From UBA6814 sp040753075 (GTDB lineage Bacteria; Desulfobacterota; Desulfovibrionia; Desulfovibrionales; Desulfovibrionaceae): 18,841 bases of DNA. The notes below the pieces were generated by a model. The model was not told the DNA's origin, did no database searches, and saw only the letters and a list, made by a program, of their open reading frames with translations. The position numbers and the translations under genes were made by a program. The stretch lies in contig JBFMHA010000074.1 in the NCBI GenBank assembly GCA_040753075.1, positions 1-18,841 of the forward strand, in the 5' to 3' direction. Shown here in pieces: positions 7,669 through 14,513 of this stretch (the stretch's first letter is position 1; each line of letters starts with the position of its first letter).

Positions 7669-7742
7669 GGGCGCCCTCGATAGCCCAAGGAGCCAGGGAG
7701 CGCAAGCCTTGCATTTCCCCACGGCTGGGGTAGGCTCGGCCC
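7669..7742 (+). promoter_or_regulatory. topA/era intergenic region with a candidate era promoter
   Basis: On the plus strand TTGCAT (7709-7714), a 16-base spacer and TAGGCT (7731-7736) resemble a sigma70-type promoter. The -10 element ends only six bases before the era ATG (7743), so transcription would begin at or next to the start codon. No properly spaced Shine-Dalgarno is present. The minus-strand half must carry the topA promoter, which I could not identify. Confidence 0.4.
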
Positions 7743-8654
7743 ATGGAAAACGCGCACAAGTTCGGCTCGGTGGTCCTGCTGGGACCGCCCAACGCGGGCA
7801 AGTCCACCCTGCTCAACAGCCTTCTGGGCCAGAAGGTGGCCATCGTCACGGCCAAGCCCCAGACCACCCGCAACCGCATCAGCGGGATCCTGACCCGCGA
7901 CGACGCCCAGGTGGTGTTCCTGGACACCCCGGGAGTGCACCGGGTGGGCGGCCGCATGAACCGCATGCTGCTCACCGCGGCCTGGAACGCCGCGGCCCAG
8001 GCCGAGGTCTGGGTCATCATCCTGGACGCGGACAAGTACGTGCGCAAGCCCGACCTCCTGGACACCGAGGCCGACCCCCTCAAGGAGGGCGCGGCCTCCT
8101 TCGCCGGCCCCCTCATCGTGGCCCTGAACAAGGTGGACGCGGTGGGGGACAAGTCCCGGCTGCTGCCCCTGATGGACCGGGTGTCAAGGATTTGGCCCCG
8201 GGCGGAGGTCATGCCCATCTCCGCGGCCAAGGGGGTGGGGCTGCCCGAATTCCTGGCCCGGGTCCTGACCTTCCTGCCCGAAGGTCCGCCGGCCTACCCC
8301 GAGGACCAGCTCTCCACCGCGCCCCTGCGCTTCATGGCCGCGGAGGTGGTGCGGGAGAAGCTCTTCATGGCCCTGCGCCAGGAGGTGCCCTACGGCGTGG
8401 CCGTGGAGATCGAGACCTGGCAGGAGGACGCCGGGGTGGTGCGCATCGGCGCCCTCATCCACGTGGCCAAGGAGGGCCACAAGGCCATGGTCATCGGCAA
8501 GGGCGGCGCGGTGCTCAAGGAGGTGGGCCGCCAGGCCCGGCTCGAACTCAAGGAGCTCATCGGGAGCAAGGTGCACCTGGAGCTGTGGGTCAAGGTCCGG
8601 CGCGACTGGCCCGACGACCCCGCCTTCCTGCGCTCCCTGGGCCTGGGCGAGTAG
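7743..8654 (+). CDS. era: GTPase Era
   Basis: A 303-residue essential GTPase that binds 16S rRNA and assists 30S subunit maturation. G motifs are complete: G1 GPPNAGKST (14-22), G2 within PQTTRNRI (39-46), G3 DTPG (61-64), G4 NKVD (129-132) and G5 SAAKG (160-164). The C-terminal KH RNA-binding domain is recognised by HVAKEGHKAMVIGKGG followed by LKEVGRQAR. Length is typical. The ATG starts right after a -10-like sequence, so the mRNA may be leaderless. yggS follows 85 bases later on the same strand after a small hairpin and T-run. Confidence 0.97.
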   Translation: MENAHKFGSVVLLGPPNAGKSTLLNSLLGQKVAIVTAKPQTTRNRISGILTRDDAQVVFLDTPGVHRVGGRMNRMLLTAAWNAAAQAEVWVIILDADKYVRKPDLLDTEADPLKEGAASFAGPLIVALNKVDAVGDKSRLLPLMDRVSRIWPRAEVMPISAAKGVGLPEFLARVLTFLPEGPPAYPEDQLSTAPLRFMAAEVVREKLFMALRQEVPYGVAVEIETWQEDAGVVRIGALIHVAKEGHKAMVIGKGGAVLKEVGRQARLELKELIGSKVHLELWVKVRRDWPDDPAFLRSLGLGE

Positions 8655-8660
8655 CATTTT

Positions 8661-8690
8661 CCGGGAACGCCCTCCCGGGCAGGTTTTTCC
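8661..8690 (+). terminator. Weak hairpin plus T-run after era
   Basis: CCGGGA (8661-8666) and TCCCGG (8673-8678) form a 6-bp stem with a 6-base loop. Five bases later come five T (8684-8688), then CCTTT. This could be a partial terminator or attenuator between era and yggS. The stem is short and the T-run is interrupted and slightly distant. Confidence 0.35.
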
Positions 8691-8698
8691 TTTCCGGG

Positions 8699-8712
8699 CG
8701 GCCCGCGGGCCG
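8699..8712. repeat. 14-bp perfect GC palindrome before yggS
   Basis: CGGCCCGCGGGCCG is a perfect palindrome, 28 bases upstream of the yggS start. In DNA this rich in G+C such a palindrome can arise by chance, but it sits between the era hairpin and yggS and could affect the leader of the yggS transcript. Confidence 0.3.
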
Positions 8713-8739
8713 GGCCGTCCCGGGCAACCCCGCGAAGGC

Positions 8740-9462
8740 ATGGCAGGTTTTTCCGTGAGCACGCCCCAAGACATCGCCCTCAACCTGGCCGAGGTGCGCC
8801 GCGAAATGGACGAGGCGGCCCGGGCCGCGGGCCGCGACCCGGCCGACGTGATCCTGGTGGCGGTGACCAAGACCTGCCCGCCCGAGGCGGTGGCCGCGGC
8901 CCACGCCGCAGGCCAGGTCCACTTCGGCGAAAGCTACGTGCAGGAGGCCCTGCCCAAGCTGGCGGCCCTGTCCCGCCTCCCCCTGACCTGGCACTTCATC
9001 GGCCGTCTGCAGAGCAACAAGGCGAAGTACCTGGGCGGCCATTTCTCCCTGGTGCACAGCATCGACTCCCCCAAGTTGGCCCAAGCCTTGCATAAAAGGC
9101 TTGCGGCAGACTCCGCGCCCGTGCAGGACTTGCTCATCCAGGCCAACCTGGCCGGGGAGGCCCAGAAGGCGGGGGTTGCGGAGGAAGGGCTCCTCCGCCT
9201 GGCCGAGGACGTGTCCGGGCTGTCGACTCTCCGGCTGCGCGGGCTCATGATCCTGCCGCCGCTGGGCGAGGCGGAGCGCAACCGCAGGTTTTTCGCCGGG
9301 CTGCGCCAGGCCCGGGACCGCCTGGAAGTCCGGCTGGGAATGGAGCTCCCGGTGCTCTCCATGGGCATGAGCGACGACTTCGCCGTGGCCATAGCCGAGG
9401 GCGCCACCCACGTCCGGGTGGGCGCGCGCATCTTCGGGGCGCGGCCCCGGGCCGGGGAGTAG
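8740..9462 (+). CDS. YggS/PROSC-family pyridoxal phosphate homeostasis protein
   Basis: A 240-residue PLP-binding TIM-barrel protein of the YggS/PLPBP family. These proteins have no known catalytic activity and balance free PLP and amino/keto acid pools. Motifs: VILVAVTKT with the PLP lysine Lys44, HFGESYVQEA (61-70; GENYVQE is more usual), WHFIGRLQSNKAKY (84-97), and a C-terminal MGMSDDFAVAIAEGATHVRV followed by GARIFG that closes the phosphate-binding site. The ATG at 8740 has GAAGG just upstream; a GTG at 8755 is a less likely alternative. It lies between era and the flagellar genes and may be read together with either. Confidence 0.93.
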   Translation: MAGFSVSTPQDIALNLAEVRREMDEAARAAGRDPADVILVAVTKTCPPEAVAAAHAAGQVHFGESYVQEALPKLAALSRLPLTWHFIGRLQSNKAKYLGGHFSLVHSIDSPKLAQALHKRLAADSAPVQDLLIQANLAGEAQKAGVAEEGLLRLAEDVSGLSTLRLRGLMILPPLGEAERNRRFFAGLRQARDRLEVRLGMELPVLSMGMSDDFAVAIAEGATHVRVGARIFGARPRAGE

Positions 9463-9527
9463 GCGATCCGTCCGGTTTCCCAGCGGGACCGGCGGTCGGG
9501 GCAAGAACACAGGAGTGACGCTACGCC

Positions 9528-10292
9528 ATGGATCTGGCAACCCTGATCGGTCTCGTGGTTTCCTTCGGCCTGGTCATCGGCGGCATCGTGACCGGGTCGA
9601 GCATCCTGCTTTTCGTGGACATCCCCTCCCTGCTCATCGTGGGCGGCGGCACCCTGGGCTGCTCCCTGGTGCAGCACCCCCTGGGCAACGTCCTGGGGGT
9701 GGTGGCGGTGGTGAAGAACACCTTCTTCTCCCGCCTGGACAGCCCCACCGAAGTCATCACCCGGTTCATGGACTACGCCAACCGCGCCCGGCGCGAGGGC
9801 ATCCTGTCCCTGGAGCCGCTCATCAAGGAGATCGACGACTATTTCCTGAAGAAGGGGCTGCAGCTCACCGTGGACGGCCTGGAGCCGGCCACCATCCAGG
9901 AGATCCTGGAGACCGAGATCTCCTACCTGGAGCAGCGCCACGAAAGCGGCGCCGACATCATGGCCACCTTCGCCAACTTCGCCCCGGCCATGGGCATGGT
10001 GGGCACGGTCATCGGGCTCATCCAGATGCTCCAGAACATGAGCGACCCCGCCTCCATCGGCCCGGCCATGGCCGTGGCCCTCATCACCACCTTCTACGGC
10101 GCGGTGTCCGCCAACCTGGTCTTCCTGCCCATGACCGGCAAGCTCAAGACCCGCAGCAAGGAGGAGGTGCTCATCAAGGAGATGATCCTGGGCGGCATCC
10201 TGGCCATCTCCAAGGGCGAGAACCCGCGGATCATCGAAGAGAAGCTCAACTCCTACCTGGCGCCCAAGATGCGCCGGCAGGAAGGGTCCTAG
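9528..10292 (+). CDS. motA: Flagellar motor stator protein MotA (PomA-like)
   Basis: A 254-residue integral membrane protein with four predicted TM segments (about 1-22, 29-49, 149-168, 178-201) and a cytoplasmic loop. It forms the five-subunit ring of the stator, which conducts ions and pushes the rotor. Arg89 and Glu96 in RARREGILSLE match the loop charges that contact FliG. Pro153 and Pro201 match conserved prolines. Thr160 (GMVGTVIGL), Thr187/188 (VALITTFYG) and Asp31 resemble PomA of Na+-driven motors. AGGAG lies 11 bases before the ATG. First gene of the flagellar block, 65 bases after yggS. No sigma28 or sigma54 promoter was visible, so its promoter is unknown. Confidence 0.95.
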   Translation: MDLATLIGLVVSFGLVIGGIVTGSSILLFVDIPSLLIVGGGTLGCSLVQHPLGNVLGVVAVVKNTFFSRLDSPTEVITRFMDYANRARREGILSLEPLIKEIDDYFLKKGLQLTVDGLEPATIQEILETEISYLEQRHESGADIMATFANFAPAMGMVGTVIGLIQMLQNMSDPASIGPAMAVALITTFYGAVSANLVFLPMTGKLKTRSKEEVLIKEMILGGILAISKGENPRIIEEKLNSYLAPKMRRQEGS

Positions 10293-10301
10293 GGCTCGGC
10301 C

Positions 10302-11183
10302 GTGGCCAGGAAGGGGAAGAAGGAGGCGGCCGACGGCGGGATCCCCGCCTGGCTGGTCACGTTCACCGACATGATGACCCTCATGCTCACCTTCTTCGTG
10401 CTCCTGGTCAGCATGGCCACCATCGACGAGCGCCGCAAGCTCATCACCCTGGGCTCCATCATCGGCACCTTCGGCACGGGCAAGTCCTTCGACAACCTCT
10501 CGGTCAAGGACCGGCGGCGCAGCGTGGAGCCCGGGCCCATGGACCTGGACAAGATCGACGACCTCACCCCGCTCAAGGACAAGGCCTGGGAGAACGCCTA
10601 CGAGGACCTGGACTTCGCGGCCAACAAGTTCGTCCAGATCTTCACCATCAACGAGGACGTGCTCTTCGAACCCGGCTCCACGGAGATCAAGCCGGAAGGC
10701 CGGCGGATGCTGGAGAGCACCCTGCCGGTGCTCCTGCAGATCGACTACCCCCTGCTCCTGGCCGGGCACACCTCCACCCTGCGCGAGGAGCAGGGCGCGG
10801 GCTACAAGGTCGAGCGCCGGACCGAGGGCTCCGACCCGTCCTGGAGGCTTTCCCTGGGCCGCACCATGAGCGTGTACCGCTTCCTGCTGGAGAGCGGGGT
10901 GCCCCACGACCGGCTGCGCATGGAGGCTTTCGGCCGTTTCCGGCCGCGCTTCGGCGACCTGACCGCGGCCGACCGCCGGCGCAACCGCCGGGTGGACATC
11001 GTGCTGGACAAGCGCAACGGCGAATGGCTCAAGAAGATCGAGAAACCGGCCGAGCCCCGCGAGGAAGGCCCCTACCAGTACAAGGACTTCCGCTTCCGGC
11101 TGGAGGAGTCCGCCCCGCAGCGGGAGGACATCTCCCCCCTGCTCTCCCCGCTGCGCTCCCGGATCCGGGAAGGGAAGCGCTGA
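10302..11183 (+). CDS. motB: MotB-like stator protein 1, with altered peptidoglycan-binding motif
   Basis: A 293-residue protein. After a short basic N-terminus comes a single TM segment, VTFTDMMTLMLTFFVLLV, with the ion-carrying Asp23. A long linker leads to an OmpA-like domain (about 115-235) ending in RNRRVDIVL. Where the family has GHTD, this protein reads AGHTS (154-158), and about 20 extra residues separate this from LSLGRT (184-188). The peptidoglycan-contacting Asp is therefore replaced, while Arg187 is kept. A charged 58-residue tail follows the OmpA fold. The GTG start (10302) is needed because the next ATG lies inside the TM segment. It sits 9 bases after motA and 1 base before a second motB gene. 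Confidence 0.9.
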   Translation: MARKGKKEAADGGIPAWLVTFTDMMTLMLTFFVLLVSMATIDERRKLITLGSIIGTFGTGKSFDNLSVKDRRRSVEPGPMDLDKIDDLTPLKDKAWENAYEDLDFAANKFVQIFTINEDVLFEPGSTEIKPEGRRMLESTLPVLLQIDYPLLLAGHTSTLREEQGAGYKVERRTEGSDPSWRLSLGRTMSVYRFLLESGVPHDRLRMEAFGRFRPRFGDLTAADRRRNRRVDIVLDKRNGEWLKKIEKPAEPREEGPYQYKDFRFRLEESAPQREDISPLLSPLRSRIREGKR

Positions 11184-11184
11184 C

Positions 11185-11916
11185 ATGGGCCGCAAGAAGA
11201 AAAAGGGCGGCGGCCCGGTGGGCGAGGGCGGCTGGCTGGTCACGTTCTCGGACCTGACCACCCTGCTTTTGACATTCTTCGTGCTGTTACTCACTATGTC
11301 CTCCATGGACCGCAGCGTGCTCACCAAGGTCTCCCTGTTCACCCAGGACCTGGGCCAACTAGAGGTCAAGGGCTCGGGCAAGGTCACCTCCCGGCAGAAG
11401 ATCCTGCAGGAGCTCCTGGAGCGGCCCTGGGAGGCCATGGAGAAGGTCGAGCGGATCAAGGACCTCCTGTTCCCCGAGGACGTCCTGCCCCCGGAGCTGT
11501 CCCGCAGCACCCTGGACGAGAACCTGCTGGTGCTCCAGCGGCCCGAGGGCGTGGCCCTGGTGCTCACCGAGAAGCTGCTCTTCCCGCCCGGGGGCTACGC
11601 CCTGTCGGATCCGGCCCGGAAGCTCCTGGCGCAGGTGGCCACGATCTTCTCCCTCACCGAGGCCGACGTGAGCATCTCGGGCTACACCGACAGCACCCCG
11701 GGCCAGCAGCCCGACAATCTCACCCTGTCCGGCTTGCGCGCCATGTCCGTGCTGGAGTACTTCCTGTCCCTCGGGGCGCCGGACCGGCGCTTCTCGGTGG
11801 CCGGGTACGGACCCTTCTGGCCCATCGCCGACAACGACACCCCCGAGGGCCAGGCCAGGAACCGGCGGGTGGAGATTCTTCTGCGCACCACCCCGTGGCT
11901 GGCGGGCTACAAGTAA
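11185..11916 (+). CDS. motB: MotB-like stator protein 2, canonical OmpA-type anchor
   Basis: A 243-residue protein with a basic N-terminus, one TM segment VTFSDLTTLLLTFFVLLL carrying the ion-binding Asp23, and a C-terminal OmpA-like domain. That domain shows SGYTDSTP (165-172) with the peptidoglycan-contacting Asp169, LSGLRAMSV (181-189) with Arg185, and RNRRVEILL (225-233), so the anchor is complete, unlike the upstream paralogue. GGGAAG lies upstream of the ATG, which follows the previous stop by one base. Tandem motB genes after one motA occur in Desulfovibrio-type genomes (recalled, not checked). Which of the two is the main partner of MotA cannot be told from sequence. Confidence 0.9.
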   Translation: MGRKKKKGGGPVGEGGWLVTFSDLTTLLLTFFVLLLTMSSMDRSVLTKVSLFTQDLGQLEVKGSGKVTSRQKILQELLERPWEAMEKVERIKDLLFPEDVLPPELSRSTLDENLLVLQRPEGVALVLTEKLLFPPGGYALSDPARKLLAQVATIFSLTEADVSISGYTDSTPGQQPDNLTLSGLRAMSVLEYFLSLGAPDRRFSVAGYGPFWPIADNDTPEGQARNRRVEILLRTTPWLAGYK

Positions 11917-11940
11917 ACCCAGAACCGCAAGGAGCGATCC

Positions 11941-12462
11941 GTGGCCGAAAACCAGCTCGAAGCGCCCAAGGACGAGGGCAAGAAGAAGGGCGGCAAGCTC
12001 AAGTGGATCATCCTGCTGGTGATCCTCCTGGGCGTGCTCGGCGGCGGCGGATGGTTCGGCTACAAGTACTTCTTCGCCAAGAAGGCCGAAACCACCGAAG
12101 GCGCGCCGGCCGACGCCGACGCCGACGCCAAGAAGGAGGAGGGCAAGGGGGACAAGACCAAGACCGAGATCGTCACCCTGCCCACGTTCGTGGTCAACCT
12201 GGCCGACCCCCTGGGCCGGCGCTACCTCAAGCTCACGGTGGACGTGGAGATGACCGACCAGAAGGCCGCCGAGGAGCTGCGCGGCGCCGAACCCAAGGTC
12301 CGCGACGCCATCATCCTGCTCCTGTCCAGCAAGACCTTTGCGGACCTCTCCTCGGTGGAGAGCAAGATCCTGCTCAAGAACGAGATCGTGGAGCGGCTGA
12401 ACCAGGTGGTGGGGGGCTCCAAGGTGCTGCGGGTCTATTTCACGGAGTTGGTCATCCAGTAG
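11941..12462 (+). CDS. fliL: Flagellar basal body-associated protein FliL
   Basis: A 173-residue single-pass inner-membrane protein that surrounds or supports the stator and increases torque. The lysine-rich cytoplasmic N-terminus (1-20) is followed by a TM helix (about 21-44), a low-complexity Ala/Asp/Lys linker (48-75) and the FliL domain. That domain shows TLPTFVVNLADPLGRRYLKL (79-98) and ends in LRVYFTELVIQ, the usual FliL C-terminus. The GTG start has AGGAG upstream, 24 bases after the second motB. Direct adjacency to the stator genes agrees with its role. Confidence 0.94.
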   Translation: MAENQLEAPKDEGKKKGGKLKWIILLVILLGVLGGGGWFGYKYFFAKKAETTEGAPADADADAKKEEGKGDKTKTEIVTLPTFVVNLADPLGRRYLKLTVDVEMTDQKAAEELRGAEPKVRDAIILLLSSKTFADLSSVESKILLKNEIVERLNQVVGGSKVLRVYFTELVIQ

Positions 12463-12519
12463 GGGAACACCCGCGCCGCGCGCCGGCGCGACAACATGCA
12501 CCCGCGAGGGGGTGGACAC

Positions 12520-13062
12520 ATGGGCAACGAACTGGATCAAGACGCCCTGGCGGCGGAATGGGCCGCGGCGCTCGAGGAACAGGAGGAGCCTGCGGCTCCG
12601 GCCGGCGGCCCCGCCGCCGGCGGCGGGGGCGGCGACTCCGAAGACCAGGCCCTGGCCGACGAATGGGCCGCGGCCCTGGCCCAGGAAGAGCAGACCTCCA
12701 TGAAGAAGGAGCGCGAGCAGACCTTCCTGCACTCCCAGAGCCGCGCTGCCGATTTCAAGGATTTGACGGAGGAGGCCAAGGCCCCCCGGCCGGACGCCAC
12801 CAAGCGGGACCTGGACTTCATCCTGGACATCCCCCTGGACGTGTCCGCGGAGCTGGGCCGGACCAAGCTGCTCATCAACGAACTCCTGCAGCTGGGCCAG
12901 GGCTCGGTCATCGAGCTCAACAAGCTGGCCGGCGAGCCGCTGGAGATCTACGTCAACGGCAAGCTGGTGGCCCGGGGCGAGGCGGTGGTCATCAACGAGA
13001 AATTCGGGGTGCGGCTGACCGACATCATCAGCCCCATCGAACGGGTGAAGCAACTTGCCTAG
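12520..13062 (+). CDS. fliN: Flagellar motor switch protein FliN
   Basis: A 180-residue C-ring component. The C-terminal SpoA domain (about 97-180) begins LDFILDIPLDVSAELGRTKL and contains LAGEPLEIYVNGKLVARGE (136-154) and FGVRLTDIISPIERVKQLA. It takes part in rotor switching and in docking FliH-FliI of the export apparatus. The N-terminal half is unusual: an ALAAEWAAALE motif (9-19) is repeated as ALADEWAAALA (44-54), separated by a Gly/Ala/Pro-rich linker. E. coli FliN has one such motif. The ATG at 12520 was preferred over one at 12496 because GAGGGGGTGG sits just before it. Its stop overlaps the fliO start by 8 bases. Confidence 0.94.
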   Translation: MGNELDQDALAAEWAAALEEQEEPAAPAGGPAAGGGGGDSEDQALADEWAAALAQEEQTSMKKEREQTFLHSQSRAADFKDLTEEAKAPRPDATKRDLDFILDIPLDVSAELGRTKLLINELLQLGQGSVIELNKLAGEPLEIYVNGKLVARGEAVVINEKFGVRLTDIISPIERVKQLA

Positions 13063-13435
13063 CCTGGCCCACGCCGTGGACAACGCCACCCAGGCCCTGC
13101 CCGGGCCGGACCTGGGGGCCGCCTGGTGGAACATGACCGGGGGCCTGGTGCTGGTGCTCGGCATCCTTCTGGTGGCCTACTGGCTGCTCAAGCGCTACGG
13201 GCCCAAGACCGGGCTGGGCATGTTCAAGCGCGGAGGCCTGACCGTGGAGGGCCAGCTGGCCCTGGGCCCGCGCAAGTCGGTGGTGGTGGTCCGCTTCTTG
13301 AATAAGGTCATGGTGCTCGGGGTGACCGAGACCCAGATCAACCTGTTGACCGAAGTGGACGACCCCCATGACCCGTCTTCCCGCACAGACTTCTCCGAGA
13401 CCCTTCAGCAGGCCGGCAGGGAGGATACTCCTTAG
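13055..13435 (+). CDS. fliO: Flagellar export-gate assembly protein FliO
   Basis: A 126-residue small membrane protein. After about 28 residues comes one TM helix (GGLVLVLGILLVAYWLL, 29-45), then the FliO cytoplasmic domain with LTVEGQLALGPRKSVVVVRF (62-81) and VMVLGVTETQINLLTEV (85-101). FliO assists assembly of the FliP core of the flagellar type III export gate. A TTG start at 13055 overlaps fliN by 8 bases; an alternative GTG at 13076 would shorten the N-terminus by seven residues without touching the TM helix. The 3' end overlaps fliP by 68 bases. Sequence conservation in this family is low, but length, topology and position are diagnostic. Confidence 0.88.
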   Translation: MPSLAHAVDNATQALPGPDLGAAWWNMTGGLVLVLGILLVAYWLLKRYGPKTGLGMFKRGGLTVEGQLALGPRKSVVVVRFLNKVMVLGVTETQINLLTEVDDPHDPSSRTDFSETLQQAGREDTP

Positions 13436-14159
13436 CCTGGGCCTGGTGCTCCTGGGCGCCGCCGCGGCGGCCGCCGCCACCACCGCCCCCACCCTGAGCC
13501 TGAACCTGTCCGCGGGCCAGACCGAGCCGGAGAACGTCTCCATCGCGCTCGAGATCCTGTTCATGCTGACGGTGCTGTCCCTGGCGCCGGCCATCATGCT
13601 CACGGTGACGTCCTTCACCCGGATCATCATCGTGTTCTCCTTCCTGCGCCAGGCCATGGGCACGGCCCAGATGCCGCCCACCCAGATCCTGGCCAGCCTG
13701 GCCATCTTCATGACCTTCGTCATCATGTACCCGGTGGGCAAGCAGATCAACGACCAGGCCCTGCAGCCCTACCTGGACGAACGCATGGGCTTCACCGAGG
13801 CGCTGCACGTCGCGGAGCAGCCCCTGCGCAGCTTCCTGTTCAAGCACACCCGGGAAAAGGACCTCTCGGTGTTCTACGCCATCACCAAGATGGACCGGCC
13901 GGAGAAGAAGGAGGACGTGCCCCTCATCATCCTGGTGGCCGGGTACGTGATCAGCGAGCTCAAGACCGGATTCCAGATCGGGTTCATGATCTACATCCCG
14001 TTCCTCATCCTGGACATGGTGGTGGCCTCCATCCTCCTGGCCATGGGCATGATGATGCTGCCGCCGGCCATGATCTCCCTGCCCTTCAAGATCCTGCTCT
14101 TCGTGATGGTGGACGGCTGGAACCTGCTCACCGCCTCCCTGGTGAACAGCTTCGCCTGA
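13368..14159 (+). CDS. fliP: Flagellar type III export gate protein FliP
   Basis: A 263-residue core protein of the export gate (FliP5-FliQ4-FliR1). A signal-peptide-like N-terminus (hydrophobic ILLSLGLVLLGAAAAAAA, 20-37) fits FliP, whose leader is cleaved. Strong motifs follow: TSFTRIIIVFSFLRQAMGT (81-99), QMPPTQ, ISELKTGFQIGF (195-206), YIPFLILDMVVASILLAMG (209-227) and MMMLPPAMISLPFK, including the methionine-rich gate region. The ATG at 13368 lies inside fliO and has no strong Shine-Dalgarno, so translation is probably coupled to fliO; a start further downstream would cut into the leader. Confidence 0.96.
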   Translation: MTRLPAQTSPRPFSRPAGRILLSLGLVLLGAAAAAAATTAPTLSLNLSAGQTEPENVSIALEILFMLTVLSLAPAIMLTVTSFTRIIIVFSFLRQAMGTAQMPPTQILASLAIFMTFVIMYPVGKQINDQALQPYLDERMGFTEALHVAEQPLRSFLFKHTREKDLSVFYAITKMDRPEKKEDVPLIILVAGYVISELKTGFQIGFMIYIPFLILDMVVASILLAMGMMMLPPAMISLPFKILLFVMVDGWNLLTASLVNSFA

Positions 14160-14191
14160 CGGCGAAATATTGACACAGGAGCATCCCGCCC

Positions 14192-14461
14192 ATGACCCCG
14201 GAATTCGTCGTCGGCTTCGCCCGCCAGTCCATCGAGTTGGCGCTCTTGATCTCCCTGCCCATGCTGGGCATCGGGCTGGTGGTGGGCATGTTCGTGTCCG
14301 TGCTCCAGGCCGCCACCCAGATCCAGGAGATGACCCTCTCCATGATCCCCAAGCTCGTGTCCATCTTCCTGGCCCTGCTCGTGGCCTTCCCCTGGATCAT
14401 GGACAAGATGATCTCCTTCACCCGCGACCTGCTGCTCAACCTGCCCAACTACATCCGCTGA
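14192..14461 (+). CDS. fliQ: Flagellar type III export gate protein FliQ
   Basis: An 89-residue, two-helix membrane protein. TPEFVVGFARQSIELALLI leads into the first helix, and the GMFVSVLQAATQIQEMTLS motif (32-50) is the FliQ signature. It is followed by the second helix (about 52-70) and DLLLNLPNYI. It packs round FliP in the export gate. AGGAG lies 12 bases before the ATG, which follows fliP by 32 bases. It is the last gene of this flagellar block; fliR, flhB and flhA are not in the window. Confidence 0.96.
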   Translation: MTPEFVVGFARQSIELALLISLPMLGIGLVVGMFVSVLQAATQIQEMTLSMIPKLVSIFLALLVAFPWIMDKMISFTRDLLLNLPNYIR

Positions 14462-14462
14462 G

Positions 14463-14476
14463 CCGGCCCCGGCCGG
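14463..14476. repeat. Short hairpin between fliQ and the photolyase gene
   Basis: CCGGCC (14463-14468) and GGCCGG (14471-14476) give a 6-bp stem with a 2-base loop directly after the fliQ stop, in the 52-base gap between convergent genes. No T-run follows, so termination here would have to be Rho-dependent or rest on the stem alone. Confidence 0.3.
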
Positions 14477-14513
14477 GCGGGGGCGGCGCGACGGAGCGGC
14501 CGGACCCGGGGGA

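Noticed and set aside
5689..7683. A 664-codon open frame on the plus strand over topA
   Set aside because: It is antisense to a topoisomerase with all motifs and zinc ribbons intact; composition is Gly/Leu/Ala-rich without domains.
9080..9110. AGCCTT / AAGGCT inverted repeat within yggS
   Set aside because: It is 6 bp long, inside conserved coding sequence, and could occur by chance.
9463..9527. sigma54 or sigma28 promoter before motA
   Set aside because: No GG-N10-GC element of sigma54 type and no TAAA-N15-GCCGATAA-like sequence could be found.
14462..14513. Intrinsic terminator between fliQ and the photolyase gene
   Set aside because: Only a 6-bp GC stem with a 2-base loop and no T-run on either strand; listed as a hairpin only.
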